A stretch of DNA of 64,000 nucleotides from Pseudofabraea citricarpa (taxonomy: Eukaryota; Ascomycota; Leotiomycetes; Helotiales; Dermateaceae). A program made the position numbers and the translations under genes. Position 1 is the stretch's first letter. Each line of letters opens with the position of its first letter. Under the pieces are notes generated by a model, which saw nothing but the letters and a program-made list of their open reading frames with translations, was not told where the DNA came from and did not search any database. The stretch covers positions 620,001-684,000 of the forward strand of contig JAPWGK010000014.1 of assembly GCA_029641185.1 (NCBI GenBank). The letters are read 5' to 3'. Positions 11,301 to 24,900 of the stretch are shown here, one piece after another.

Positions 11301-12364
11301 TATTAATTAGCAAGTGACCAGACCATGGATATTTCTTATCTGACCTTTGGTGATCATGTTGAAGGCGAGGATCTCGGGGAATAATTACTGCTATGCGAGC
11401 CATTGTTGTACGCACACGTGATATGGTACAGCAAGCTGCATGCGACACAACACAACGACGAAGAGAAGAGGGATCAGATACAATGAATTACCGGCGTTTG
11501 AAGTTCGATTAAGTAGTTGAGGAAGAACTGCGAACTTATAAAAGAATAGCTTTCAAGCCCGCCACAGAAATTCTAACGTCTTCGCTAGCGCGAGGACATT
11601 GCATCTTTGTAAAGTTGATGGGCATGCCTATTACCGGGCGATGTGTATTTTGCAGCATGGTATAGATCGTGAAATTACATAGCACGCACCGTGAGATCGC
11701 ATAGAATGCAGCGTGAGATCGCGTAGTCTCTGACTGGAACGGCCGATTATTGGTGGCTGACGTCGGGCAAGAACAAGAACATGATACAAGCGATGCCAAA
11801 TTGCGGCCTGACATCGCCCGATACTTCGGGTAATTACCTGCTCTGAGAAGATTCACAATACAGTCTTCCTAGATTTCCCTTCCGGGTTTGGTTCTTGGCA
11901 GTTATCTGTGGTCTTCGAAATTTCCAGGATGCTTGCTATGCGGGCAGAGCCAAACGTGGCTGCATGGCCGAGTGCCCATCGCTGGCATAGACCATCCCTC
12001 TTGTCTTCTGCCAAGAGATATACTACGGTACTTTTATATCCCATCTTCTCTCAGCCATCGTAAGAGGGAATAAGCGAAAGAGAACAAGTCACGAATTATT
12101 TTGCTTCGTCTCCTTTAGATTCACACCATGTTCCATTGGTTATGCAATTAGCTACTATACATTCTCTCCTTCTGTCCTCTCCTCTCCTATTTTAGATCAC
12201 CGTTTTCACTCTCAGCATCACTCCCACCCTCAGAACAAGCCGCCCATGCGGCACACGCAAGAAGAGAAAAAGAGGGAAGCCGGACTAGGAATTACTCGAC
12301 AGAAAGAAAAGAAAGGAGAGATATCCCGGATCCCATCCCATTGCCCACGCCATAAACTTTTCCC

Positions 12365-12406
12365 GGAGTCGATTTTGCGATTGCGATTGCGATTGCGATT
12401 GCGAAT
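12365..12406. repeat. GATTGC hexanucleotide repeat
   Basis: About five perfect GATTGC units just past the stop of RNA14, probably in its 3' untranslated region. Confidence 0.8.
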
Positions 12407-12491
12407 TTGAATGTTGCACGAGGAGATCTGCATCCCTTTTCATCACCGTCCGTAATTGTATCCTGAGACGCAGCAAGAAAAATGGGTTAGC

Positions 12492-15400
12492 TTAGGAGTA
12501 ATAATAGCCATGAGGGGGTTCTTCGGGCTGCCAGTATCTAGATGCACTACTACTCGCATTCTCATCTCCATCACCATCACCATCCCAACTACCATGGATA
12601 CGCCGAGGAGCAAAAACAGGACCAGAGTCCCCATCATTATACAGATGAGGAGAGTCGCTGCTACCATTGACACCTTGATAACGAAATCCAGCGCTGGCAT
12701 GTCCACTATTGTCCCGATAGTGACCAGTGCTGCTACCATTGGGGAGCTGGTTTGTGATACTTGGCTGAGAAAAGTAGGTTGGCCCGCTCGGGCTCAATTC
12801 ATTATGAATCGTGCTTGGAAACTCATAAGGGGGTGGACGTCCAGAAGAATTGGAGTAAGACACAGCTTGTGTCTCATAGACACGTGTCTGGCGGGGGCTT
12901 TGCATACCATCATATCGTACAGGCTGTTCTCGTGCTGCCTTCCATGCTCCATAATCTGGAATGGGTGTTTGACTTAGTAGGCGAACCATAGCTTCTGAGT
13001 TGAATTTGGTAGCGGTGTATAAGTCGGCTCGAGGAATGATGCTAAGAAGGAAAGTAATATCACGAGGTATAAAGAAAGGTGGTGGCCCATTTGACTGCCA
13101 AGCTGGAGCACCTTGATTCTGCTGCAAACGTTTCTGCTGATCTAATCTTCGACCTGCAGCTCCCTTCAAAGGAGATTCACCACGAGCTATTTTGCGGGGC
13201 GGATTATCCAAGTCATCAACACCTGGGAATGGACGCTTTGGAGAGTTAGTGGTGGTTAGATATTGAGGTCTTGGGCTGTTTTCTTGAACATAGGCTGGGC
13301 GTGGACTATCTTCACGAACTGAAAGTGGCTGTTCAATGGACTGCATCACCATCTTTGGTCGCATTTGCGTACCGGGCGAAACAATTGGACGAACAGCAGT
13401 TGGATCAAAGCCTTCTCCAGTGTAACGGGAAGCAAACCTTCGAAGTTTGGGATCATCCGGAAACAGCTCTGCCATTCGTTTTTCTAGCTTCTGTATTTGA
13501 GAAAGTTCACCGTATTGGGATTCGTACTTGTGGAAGTACGAGTAGAGGACTTTTGACTTTGCCACCGTCTCTGGTTTTTGTGTCAAGCGGCTGACAGCTG
13601 TCTCGAAGGCCACGCGAGCATCTGTTTGGTTGTTAGTTTACATTTTAAACCCTGACATGGAAGATCTTACTGGTCGTATCACCAATTGAGAGAAGGTGCT
13701 TTAGGTATTCCAGAATGAACGTCTCGTCCTCTGGGAACAGCTTTGCTCCACGCTCAAAAATCTTGGTACCTGCTGCATCTTTATAAACATGATGTTCAAT
13801 GAGAGCGCTGGCTACGTAGACATCACTGGTGATCTTGCCCCGAGCGCGAGCATCACTGAAAATTTGCCTCGAACCACCAATTGCATCTCGCACCGCACCT
13901 TTCCCCTGCACTCGACGCATAGCACGCATGAGGGCGATCCAGGCAAAGGAAATTGTTCTGGAAAGAAGTTGGGCTTGCATGCTATAACCTTGTTTGATGG
14001 CGGTTATTTGTCTGGTCTTTTCTGCTTCGGTGGCTTGCTTAGCCGCTAAATCGTTGTCCTCGTCGTCCTCCTCAGCCTTCGCTATGATCGCATTGATCGA
14101 AGCATCCAGTTGTGCAGATTCCTCAGCTTTTGCTATATCACGTGTCTCGCGTGCTTTCAGACTTTTGATCAGGTCGTAAAGCGCGTCAAGGAGCTTATCG
14201 TAAGGTGCACGAACTATTGCGCCTTTCTCAGCTAAGCTCTTATCCGCTTCCTCAGTCGAAAGGGTAGTTTCAAGGCGGTCTGCCCTCTTGAAGGCAAGTA
14301 GACAGCTTTCTGGGTTAGCGACGATTCCGTCGTTCAAGAAGGTATCCCCATCTTTCTCCAAGCCATTGGCAAAGCACCATTCAGCGGCGTTGACCCACAT
14401 CTCGGACCAAAATCGCAATGCCATCATAGCTTGCTTGTACACATACAATACGCGCTGCTTGTAGACTTCAGGTTCGTCTGTTTTGAGAACCAATGGATCT
14501 TCCTGTTCCCATTCAATCCATCTCTGCCAAAGAACTACTTGGTGGAGATATTCTTGATCGCCTTCAAAACCAAGTGCTGGCGCAAGTCGGGGAAGTGTCG
14601 TACGGACGAGTCCTCTGGTAATATTCTCGAGGGCTGTGTTGGCACTTCTTGCAGACATGTAACTTGGAGAACGCTCTTGAAGGAATTTCCGACCCTGTTG
14701 AAGTTAGTCGCCTGCCAAAAAGGTGACAGCTGTACTCACAGTAATCTTGTTCAATGACATCTCAAACTGATCATACTCTTTCCAAAGACCATTCACACTA
14801 GACATGGGAACACAAATGGCACGTTGATATGCTTTGCGCAGTTGATCCATTTTTTGCTGGTCTTGCCAGCTACTGCCACCAATCTGGCCAGGTACGCTAT
14901 TAATGAATTGTATGTATTCTTGCCATATCTTGCCCGAATCTCTATCAATACCCACACTGGCTAGAACGAAATCGTATGCCTCAGACACTGTGCGACGAGC
15001 ATTTCCAGTACGATCATTTGTCAGATCGTTCACACGTCTGATATAATTGAGATAGACAGACCAGAGGGCGACATTTGGTACCGCTAACAGGGATTTGCCA
15101 AATATTTGCTCTGCAGCACCGAAGTTATCACTCTCCAGCTCCATCTCTGCATATGCCACCCATATTTCGGCCTGGACGATGTTAGCACTAGTTTGGTAGC
15201 AGGGTCGGAGTACTTACAGCAGTAGGGAAGACCTTAAAGAAGCGGTCGTAAACAGCTCTGGCATCATCAAGTTTGTTGCGCTTCCTATGCTCGCTGATGA
15301 GCGATAGCCATGCCTCCAAGTCACCTCGCGGGTCCTCTTTGATTCGATCTTCGAGAATACCAGCCTTGTCATGAGGCAGACGCGCCTTAGGGACTGATGC

Positions 15401-15706
15401 ATTTGAAGTTGGAGTTGGGAGCTGAGGGGTTGGCTGGGTAAAGGTGACTGCTGGTACCGCGACGGGCTGCGCAACAGGTTCTGGTTCAGTTGGAATTGGG
15501 ACGGAGGCTGGCTGTGTCTCTATCGTCACTTCTTCCTCGTCATCAGAATCATCTGCTATGAATCCGCCGACGGTTTTGGGACGCGCAGAAGCTTGTTCTG
15601 GTTCCGGTTTGGGCGATGGGTTGGGCAAGTCCGTTGTGATCTCTACCTCTGATTCTGGAGACAAAGAGCCAGAACCGAGATCATCCTCAACTTCGATTGA
15701 GGCCAT
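12492..15706 (-). CDS. RNA14: mRNA 3'-end processing protein Rna14 (CstF77-like)
   Basis: Scaffold of cleavage factor IA, which bridges Rna15 and Pcf11 and is needed for cleavage and polyadenylation of nuclear pre-mRNA. Exons 15218-15706, 14740-15171, 13671-14694 and 12492-13621 join in phase to 1024 residues, normal for filamentous fungi. The N-terminus is acidic and Pro-rich. From about residue 120 come half-a-TPR (HAT) helical repeats, with signatures such as DPRGDLEAWLSLISEHRK, EIWVAYAEMEL and ALWSVYLNYIRR, running through the Suf domain; there is a charged coiled stretch near residue 490. The last 300 residues are low-complexity and Pro/Ser-rich, where the Rna15-binding tail is expected. 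It is divergent from ASF1, sharing an upstream region of about 850 bp. All frames are intact. Confidence 0.93.
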
Positions 15707-16555
15707 GATTGATCGTTTACTGCGATTGCATAATCAGAGGGTCGCGCGCGGTGTGCGATATCATGCAGCGAGGGAATGAAGGACAGTGGTGAAGATGAAG
15801 TCGTTCGTTTGTGGTGAACAAAGAGCTGTTTGTCTGCTTGTCTGCTTGTGGTCGGGATTTTGCGACGGCAGCGTGGACAGCCTTGCGGCTCTGTGATTAT
15901 GTAAGCAGGGGTCGGCCAGGATTGGCTGGTGGATGCGATGCTTGGACAACCGCCCGTCTCCAGGGAGTCCAAGGCTGTTGCTATGGCTGAGCTCAGGTAA
16001 ATAACAACCTTAAGTGAAGTGGCTATGGGATTCCAGATGGGCTCTGCATAACGGTGCCGGTAGTTGATGTTGTAGTTTGCAGAGGGTGGGAGAAGAGATC
16101 TGGTGACAAAAGAAGTGTGCAGTTAGAATCATCATGCAGTATCTATAGGTAGATTAGGTACCTACGTACCCGTACCTATAGGTACCTACCCTATTTGCAG
16201 GTACGAAGGTACAAGTTGGCAGCCACACACGTGGACTGGCTGTAGCGCCATAGCCACCACTAATTAACGCGTTCACTTCATCTTTACGCGTCTGCAGGCA
16301 CTTTCCCTCTCCCTCTCCCACTTCCCCTTCTGTATCTTCAGCCCTTCCGTCGCGCAGAAAAACAACATCACACCCCCCCTTCCAACTTTCCAAAACATCA
16401 TCCACCAACTAGTGTACTCCACTACTACATAACACTCTACACTCTCCACAACCCTTTTATCCTCTACCAATTCGAGTCTCTTTCACAGGCCACACATCCA
16501 TTCCTATCCCAACTGCCGTTCCAAGATCAAATACACACAAACACGCACCGTCACG
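15707..16555. promoter_or_regulatory. Shared upstream region of RNA14 and ASF1
   Basis: Divergent intergenic region. A cluster of GGTACC/TACGTA-like palindromic words lies at 16145-16215, and the last 250 bp before ASF1 are CT-rich, as in fungal leaders and promoters. No TATA box stands out. Confidence 0.5.
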
Positions 16556-17553
16556 ATGTCTGTAGTCTCACTCTTGGGCGTCAACGTCCTCAACAACCCA
16601 GCCAAGTTCGGTGATTCATATCAATTCGAGATCACCTTCGAGTGCTTGGAGTCTCTGCAAAAGGGTAAGTCTGGCCGCGAGAAGATTCTGATTTCTGCAG
16701 CCCCGATCTAACACTGCTGGTCTAGATCTCGAGTGGAAGTTGACCTACGTTGGCTCAGCTACATCGTGAGTCCCCCCCTTCAATCTCTTGCAATCGGCCA
16801 GTCCTAATCCGTCACAGTGATGAGCATGATCAGGAGCTCGACAGCCTTCTCGTGGGCCCCATCCCAGTCGGTGTAAACAAATTCATCTTCGAGGCAGACC
16901 CACCGGACACCAAGCGAATCCCCGACGCCGAAATCCTTGGTGTGACTGTCATTCTCCTCACCTGTGCCTATGACAACCGCGAGTTTGTTCGGGTTGGATA
17001 CTATGTCAACAACGAGTATGATTCGGAGGAGTTGAACGCCGACCCCCCAGCCAAGCCAATCCTCGAGAAGGTTCGCCGCAATGTGCTCGCTGAGAAGCCA
17101 AGAGTCACCCGGTTCGCCATCAAATGGTTTGTGGTCCAGTTTCTCGTATCAATATGATCTCTAACGTTGAACAGGGACTCCGATGCATCTGCCCCCGCCG
17201 AATTCCCCCCTGAGCAACCAGAAGCTGATCTTGTAGCTGATGGAGACCAATATGGTGCCGAGGAGGCTGAGGAAGAAGAGGAAGAAGAGCTAGCAGAAGG
17301 CGCTGAAGGTGTAGCACCAACGGATCCAGATGCCATGGTTGACGATTCCGAAATGGCTGGTGGTGACGGAGCCAATGCAGAGGAATCGGACGATGGCAGC
17401 GAGGATCTCGAGGCAGAGAGCAGTGGAAGCGAGGACGAAGGCGAGGAAGAGGAAGAAGTTGAGGGTGCTGTGGACGAGGATATGGAAATGGATGGCGTTG
17501 AGAAGCCCACAGCTGCACAAACTCACCACGCCGATGCAGTCATGGCTCAATAA
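16556..17553 (+). CDS. ASF1: Histone chaperone Asf1
   Basis: Binds the H3-H4 dimer and hands it to CAF-1 or HIR during replication-coupled and replication-independent nucleosome assembly in the nucleus. Exons 16556-16664, 16726-16765, 16818-17126 and 17175-17553 give 278 residues. The first 155 or so residues are the conserved Ig-like Asf1 core ([15 protein letters not shown] start, [55 protein letters not shown]). The rest is the long Glu/Asp-rich tail typical of fungal Asf1; opposite-strand open frames there are shadows of that acidic tail. The start is the only ATG giving the canonical N-terminus. Introns are short, with canonical ends. Every core motif is present. Confidence 0.97.
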
Positions 17554-18083
17554 TTTTCAAATACCCAATGGCACCAGCCCATACTTTAGAGTTGTATACG
17601 GAGGAGTTTTCATAGCACATTGGAAGCGGAGAAGACTGACGGATAGCTAGTTATGAAGAGTAATGATAACAAATGAACACTGTATTTATGACCATCGGTC
17701 AACTGCCGGAGCTGAGTATGGTGATCTGGATGCATCCCCCACACACCTCAGTGTTTTCCGTTGGCGGTTGGATTGTAGGGCTGTAGCTCCAGCCACAGAT
17801 GTGCCGACAACCGTTCAACACAGCACCTTGGACCTGGACGGGATTTCCCACGGCGCCAATAGGAAGATGGTTTGCCGGATGAAGGATCGTGATAGGTAAA
17901 GAAGTGCGACTGTACGAGGAAATGGATAGGAAATATGTTGCCAAGTGCTTGGGCCTGGCATGATTCCCTTTGTTTGCACAGCCTCAGGCGACAACTACCT
18001 TGTGACGAAAGCCAGGGGTCCAACATTTAAGTGAATCCAGGTACCAACCTTCATCCACATCCCTCCGGATACAAATACACATC
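17554..18083. other. Intergenic between ASF1 and SRO7-like gene
   Basis: About 530 bp holding the ASF1 3' untranslated region and the promoter of the next gene on the same strand. No gene or repeat seen. Confidence 0.5.
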
Positions 18084-21000
18084 ATGGCGAGCTTTCTAAG
18101 AGGCAAGCAATCTGGCATGCAAAATGACCTTTCTGCTGCCATTCTTCCGGGCTTGTTTGCTCCTGATGATCAGGCCCGATTTGGTATCAACTCTCAGATA
18201 GGGTACGCTTCTGCCCCTCCTTCGTCATAGCACGATGCAACTCACTGACCTTGCCCAGCTCCCTAGCATACGACCCAGTGCAATCTCTCCTTGCCATCGG
18301 GACCAACGAATCGACCTTTGGCAGCGGACAAATTTATATCTTCGGACAGAATCGAGTTCAAGTTACCTTCACCTTACCCCGCCGGGCATCCGTAAAGACG
18401 CTCCAGTTCTGTGCCGACCGACTGATCAGTGTCGACTCGAAGAACGAACTTATAATATGGGATCTACAGCTTGGGAAGAAGCTGGCAAGCTATGCAGCAC
18501 CAGGCGTCGTTACCGCGCTGGTTACAGACCCTATGCTCGACTGGGCTTTGATCGGGATGAGCAATGGGGAGGTTATCGCCTACGATTTGGACAGGGAGAA
18601 GCTGGCACCCCTTCGACTACCCAATTTCTGGCGAGAGCGCAACCCCAGATCTAGACTTCTGGGGATTGTTTCCATGCAACTACATCCCCGAGATATTGGA
18701 CAGCTACTAATAGGATATACCGAGGGAGCCGTGATTTATTCATTCAAGCAGAATATGCCGATCAAGTACTTTCAGTACGAAGTTCCTCCAGGAGCCCCCG
18801 GAGGATATGCAGTTGATGGCGAAGGTGCAAATACAGTGCGCAGGCCGCGCGTGGTCCAGGTTCTGTGGCACCCCACCGGAACTTTTATCGCGACTGCTCA
18901 TGATGACGAAAGTATTGTATTTTGGGATCCCAAAGACGGACGGGTCATTATGGCAAGGACACTTGCAGATACGCATGTTGATAAGCCTGGAACCCAACTG
19001 AAAAGTTTCGGTAGTACTCCTGGGACACTTGCGGTAAAGGACTCATTTGCACGCATTACGTGGTGTGCAAAGGAGAATCCGGATGACACAGGAATACTGA
19101 TTGCGGGTGGTGCTCCTAATACATCTTCACAAAAGGGGTTGACTTTCCTTGAACTTGGTGTAACTCCGGTTTATGCCACATCATCATGGCAGGTACTTAG
19201 CGACCATTTCCAGGGTAAACGCACTCATCTTCTCCCGACACCCCCCGGTGCTGACGTGGTTGACTTCTGTCTTATTCCTCGTCAATCACCGCATTTCGCT
19301 GGTGCACAAGATCCTATTGCGATTCTTGCTGTTCTAAGTTCAGGAGAGCTCATCACAATGAGTTTTCCCTCTGGTCATCCCATATCGCCCACCAATCAGC
19401 TACCTCCCTCAGTTGCCATTGTTCATCCTTTTGTTACCTCGATTGCTGTATCAGCTGTTGAGCGAGGACGATGGCTTGGTATGACCGAGACTCGCCAACA
19501 AGGGCCGCAGTTGCTTCGCGGCGGTGCCGAATCCACGAAACCGCTCCGAAGGTATGAGTCTCGGAACATCATAGCTATGGCACATGGCGATGGTACTATT
19601 CGTATTTGGGACGCAGGTCACGGTGATGAACTCGAAAATAGCACTACACTCCAAGTGGATATTGCCAGAGCTCTCGACCGGTTCGAGGACATCAATATCA
19701 CATCGATGAGCATGGCAAGTGTGACGGGAGAGCTTTGCGTCGGAACTGCCACTGGCGAAGTAGTCATTTATCGGTGGGGTGGAAACAGACTGCATGGCCG
19801 CGAAGCTCCTGAACGAATCCAGGCTAAGCGAGGAGAGATTACCGATATTTCTTCCCGATCAGAACCAGCGCTCAAGGAAGGATTACAGCCATCCTTCTTA
19901 TATGATATGGCACAAGGCTCCATTAGTGTGGTCAAGATGTCTGATGTTGGCTTTGTTGGAATCGGTTCTGAACATGGAGTCTTCTCGATTATCGACCTTC
20001 GTGGGCCATCCGTGATCTTTACCGGATCTATGAGCGAATATGCTAAGGCAGAAAAGAGAACAAGCTTCATCAGAAAGGGGAGTAGCCAAGCATCACCAAG
20101 GCCCGAATGGCCTGTGGTGATCGAGTTCGGTGTCATGACCTTAGAAGGTGATAACTATTCCAGCATCTTGTGTTTTGTAGGGACAAGCATGGGAAAGGTT
20201 GCCACATTCAAGATTCTTCCACAGCCAAATGGTGGCTACACAGCTCAACATGCCGGTACAACCAATCTCTCGGATCGGGTTATTTCTATCACGCCTATTG
20301 TTTCTGACACTGGCAAACTTGCAGCGGCCACTGGCCCGGCTGTAGCTGCTCTCCGGAATGGTCAACAGACGAATGGTACTCTGGTTGTCGGTAAGTAGTT
20401 CCCAGAATTTTTCATGTTCCTTGCTAATTTGGACACAGCTACACAATCAGAGGCACGGATTTTCAAACCCGCAACCGCAAAAGGTGCTCATAAGACCTGG
20501 GACGATGTTGTCTGTGATGCAGCAGCTGTCACCGAGTTTGAGTTGCATGGATATGCTCTAGTTGGTGTTTTTGGAGATGGCACAACTCGTGCCTATTCGA
20601 TTCCTGCTCTGAAAGAACTTGGAGTTAGTAAGCTGGGTATGGTTGACAAATCTAGGATTTCAAGGTCGGTGGTTACAGATTCAGGCGACATTTTTGCGTG
20701 GACGGGCCCGTCTGAGCTGGCCATGCTTAATGTCTGGGGCACGGGACAAGAACTGCCAAGATCACAAGACAAGATTTTCAACCCGCAAGCCCTAATTCCA
20801 CCTCGACCGACCATCTCGAATCTCCAATGGATCTCAGGGACCCAATATGTCAGTCCTACTGATCTGGACCTACTCATCGGCGGACCTGACCGTCCGCCGA
20901 GCAAGCGCATGATGGATGCAGCAGCCGCCGAAGCCCGCGGTGGTAGCCCTGGTTCCTCTCGAGCTCCCGGGACGCAATCAAGTGAGGGATGGGGAGACTA

Positions 21001-21166
21001 CATGACCAGGCAGCTGAACGAGAGGACTGAGAAACTGAATATCATGGGTGACAGCATGGACAAGGTGCAGGAAAACTCGCAGGGTTGGGCAGACGACGTT
21101 AGCAAATTTGTGGGGAAGCAAAAGAGAAATGTGGTGCTCGGAGGCATCACAGGAAAATGGTTCTGA
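18084..21166 (+). CDS. SRO7: Sro7/Lgl/tomosyn-family exocytosis regulator
   Basis: Family members bind t-SNAREs (Sec9-like) and Sec4-type Rabs to control docking and fusion of secretory vesicles at growth sites. Exons 18084-18202, 18259-20390 and 20439-21166 give 992 residues. After MASFLRGKQSGM, WD40-type beta-propeller blades run to about residue 900 (for example NELIIWDLQLGK, VLWHPTGTFIATAHDDESIVFWD, IIAMAHGDGTIRIWDAG). The last 50 or so residues (WGDYMTRQLNERTEKLN to the end, GGITGKWF) form an amphipathic R-SNARE-like helix as in tomosyn and many fungal Lgl homologues. The stop codon sits inside a 39-bp tandem duplication (separate entry). All frames are intact. Confidence 0.9.
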
Positions 21167-21222
21167 GTTGATTCGAAGGATAGCACCACAGGAAAATGAT
21201 TCCGAGTTGATTCGAAGGATAC
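21145..21222 (+). repeat. 39-bp tandem duplication across the SRO7-like stop codon
   Basis: Copy 1 (about 21145-21183) holds the last codons and the TGA; copy 2 (about 21184-21222) follows directly with a few substitutions. Both include CACAGGAAAATG and GAGTTGATTCGAAGGATA. Since copy 1 keeps the stop, the protein is unaffected. Confidence 0.85.
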
Positions 21223-21960
21223 CCGGCGGCTGGGAATTTAAATGGAAGGATGGTTTGGGATGGGATGGGATGGCGTTATCTCCGGGAGCTGGGCAGGTAT
21301 AGCAGGCTCGACGGTCGCTTGGTGAAGGAAGCTCGGTAGTTGAGTTGTTCGCCGCCAAGAGAGGCAATTCTTGTCTGTGAGAGCGTTAGAACAATGAGAT
21401 ATTATTTTCTGAAGGCGCCAGGTCGGCGTAGAGTGGTAAATACATGAAGGTTGGGGGACTACGGAGCGGTAGTGTGCAGCGCTGCAGCAGATCACCACAC
21501 TTGTTACTGATTCCAATGTTCTAATGGCGGTGGCCCCCCCCACTTGCTGCATCCCCGGCTCCGGTGTGGACTTGGCGTGTCCATCCTCTGGATTTTCACC
21601 GCTGGAAGCCTGAAGCCCGTGAAGCCCGTGAGGCCCCCGTAAAGACCAGCCAGCGAGCCCGGCGGCGATGCTGAGGTCAGACTGCAGCTTGACTAGGCAA
21701 CTGTAGCAACACCTCTTAGGGGCTCCAGGGCTCCTCCAGGGCTCTTCCAGGGCCTGAGAGCCACCTGCAGGATCGAATCGATGGCACACTCACCAGCCAG
21801 CCAGCCAGCCATCACCCATCACCGAGTCAGCCAGTTTCGCCTCGCCCATGCAGCATGCAGCCTGTCCAGCATGTCAGAATAAAGACAACGCCATCCCCCC
21901 CGCTGGCGCAGAACCCTAACGTGTCTTCGGGATCCCAACTCTCGTCTCCAGAAATGAACA
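21167..21960. other. Intergenic between SRO7-like and CorA-like genes
   Basis: About 790 bp including the second copy of the duplication, short GCCAGCCAGCCAGCC and GAAGCCCGTGAAGCCCGTGA repeats, and the promoter of the next gene. No further gene supported. Confidence 0.5.
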
Positions 21961-24900
21961 ATGTCCAGCAATACCGAGGAACTACTGAGGCGGCTCGATG
22001 CTCAACACCAGGCCTATCTCGAGACCTTCAGGCTCGTCCATGAGGCTCTGATGCCCGCGCCAGCACGGCCCAGCCTCAACAACAGCAGCAATAACCATGC
22101 GGGCACCCCGTCAACCTCGACATCGACAGGATCCGTCAAGTTCCTCAGAAGGTCCACGACGCTCGACACGGATTCTGACCGTCCGTCGCTGCTCACGCCC
22201 GCAAAGACCTTCACGTTTCAGAGCTCCATCGTCACGGGCGATTCGGATTCGTCTGATGACGATGAGGACCTGTATGTGCAGACGCCGTTGCCAAGGCTGA
22301 GCTTCGATCACGAGCACCTGAGAAGCCATCTGAAAACGTACCGGTTTAATGAGGAGACCAAGAGACTTCTTGAAGGTGTCGTGTTGAGTAATGGCCGGCT
22401 GAAGAATCCAGCCCTCTTTGAGAGGGGCGATGAAGTTGGTGGCGTGGGCAGTCATTATTCGGTCTTTGATGTCGGGCCTGATGGGGCACCACTTTCGAGG
22501 GCTGAGATTGTCAAGGATGCCAAGGGGATTGACGATGCAATTTGGCAGGTGATTAGGGTACGTCTTTGGAGTTCTCTCTTTTTTCCCCCCCTTGCGAGGG
22601 AATTCCGTCGTTGATGGATCTGGATTTAGGATGTCAATTCGGATTCTACCAAGGAACGCAAGGCTGTAGGTCGTATAACGTAACGCACCCCCCTATTCGA
22701 TTTCTCAAGCATTACTTACAAATCATAGCGTCGTGAGAGAGCCTTCTCCGTTGATTTTTGGTGCTCTTCACCTTACGATGAATCTGAATTTTGATATGGA
22801 TGAGATTTATAAGCATTTAGTACAAGATAATGATACGAATGCTACACATGTAAGATTGATGGTCCTCATTTCCAAGCCACTTACTGAGACGATTCCCAGG
22901 CTCTAATGGGTCAAGACCGAGCTTTCTCTTCAGACCATCGGCATCAACGCTCCTTTGTCTTCGCCTTCGAGTACTTCACCATCGTCTCGCCCGACTGCAA
23001 ACCCATGCCTTGGCAATCGGGCGATCACGTGTACTCATCCACATCACACATCCCCATCTCGCGCTGCTCTTCTATCGTTGCCCTCTCCCTCTCAGGTCAG
23101 CCGATCCGTCGGCTTAAGAACATCTCTCGACGCAACAAGGAGGTCCAGTACGGCCATGTCTATGACCCGTGGGCGCCCTGGCATGTCCTCAGCACACAGT
23201 GCTATCCGGATCTCAAGCATTCCATGGACACGCATGATTCGTCCAGGCATTATATTAATGGACCTGAGGCGTTTTTGTATACCCTGCTTGCTGAGTTTAG
23301 GGATGCGCAGAAGAGGTTTGAGGAGATTTTGTATAGGATTTCTAAGCTGGTGACACCGCCTGTAAGTTTTCTTTTTTTCCTTCTTTTTGTCTTCCTTTGC
23401 TTGCTGGGCTTGTGTGATTTTGTTGAGGATTTAAGTGTTGGTTGAAACCAGACCCAGCGGTCAACCACAGGTGTTCCTTCTGAGTGACCGCTTCCGTGAA
23501 AGTAAACTCATCTGAATGCTTCAATCGTGCCCATCACATAATTGGATTATATAGTAAGATGGGGAGTCTCGGAAGGCTTGTCGTATCCTCGACAGGATTT
23601 TATGATAAAACACCACAAGCCCCCAAAGAGACTAGGTTCTTTCTATGTAATACATGCTTTCTTCGAGAGCTCGGAACAGATTCGGTCACCAAATAGGGAT
23701 GGTGGCTTTAAACGATTCCAGTTATCCAAGAGGCATCGAGGTGCTCAAGTGAGTTGAGTCGGCAATGGAGCCAATTGACCAGATTCATTTACCATCACGT
23801 ACATATTCCTTAACATTATACTCAGAACCGAGCAAGAGTTCTGCAATAACATCTTATAAATACCGAGTGCCACCAAGGGCTTGAGAATTAACCACCTTTC
23901 CTACATCTGCTCGTTCTCTAAAGCCATGACAACCAACAGCCCGACTAAAACCGCACACAGGCAGATTTCATGTTCAACAGCAAGCTGCGAGACGCGCTCC
24001 TCTTCGAAGACGCCAACTTCACCTACTCGCGGCGCTACTTCTGGGCCTACCAGACCCTGGGCATCATGAACCAGAACATCAAGAGCATACTAGACTCCTA
24101 CCTGGACACCTTCACGGCGTCCTTCTGGGCCGGCGAGCACAGGCATCTCTGGCCCATCATGGAGAAGGAATCGTCCCGCTCCGTCTACTACCTCAAGCGG
24201 TTGCAGATCCTGAAGAAGGAGTTCGAGCGCGAGGTGGACAAGTTCCGAGAGATCGCCCAGGAGAACAACGAGCGGCGCAAGGAGATCCGGACGTTGAGGG
24301 ACCAGCTGTTCTCCGGTACGAGTGTCCTCGAATCGAGGAAGAGTGTTGAGATGGCGAGCATCACGATCCAGCAGGGGCACAACATCAAATTACTCACGCT
24401 TGTAAGTTCCCCCCGTCCCTTCCTCTCATACCAAATATTGCCCGCAGACTAACCAGAGCGGACTCACAGGTCTCCATCTTCTTCCTCCCCCTAACCTTCG
24501 TAACCGTATGTTCCCCTCCCCTCCCCTCCCATCCCCATCCCCTCGTGCACCCCGCTCACCACCCCAAAATAGTCCGTCTTCGGCATGACCAACATGTCGA
24601 CCGAGCACACGTTCAACACCTTCGGCATCGTCATGGCGACGGTGTGCATCCCATTCTTCTTCCTAATCGGCTCGCTCAACACGACCCAAGGCATGGAATT
24701 CTGGATCGGCAAATGGCACTCCCTGCTCTCACACCTAACATTCAAGAAGAACGACAAGAAGAGAAACGCGTCGCCGTCGCCCTTCGACGACGACGACAAC
24801 AACGACGACATGGAGGCAGAAGAGGAGAAGGCCAAGCGGCCCGAGAAGAGGAAGAGATCGCTCTCGCACCTCGAGGCCCTCGCTAAGCGGCGTGCCGTCA

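Larger units (their letters stand above)
10096..12491. other. Intergenic: one coding-like relic, otherwise nothing
   Basis: Between the repeat field and the 3' end of the RNA14 gene. Apart from the frame at 10835-11300 and the GATTGC repeat near 12365-12405, I see no gene or RNA. The final 200 bp or so probably include the RNA14 3' untranslated region. Confidence 0.5.

Noticed and set aside
17001..17518. Minus-strand Ser-rich and Pro-rich frames across ASF1
   Set aside because: They are the reverse of codons for the acidic tail of Asf1.
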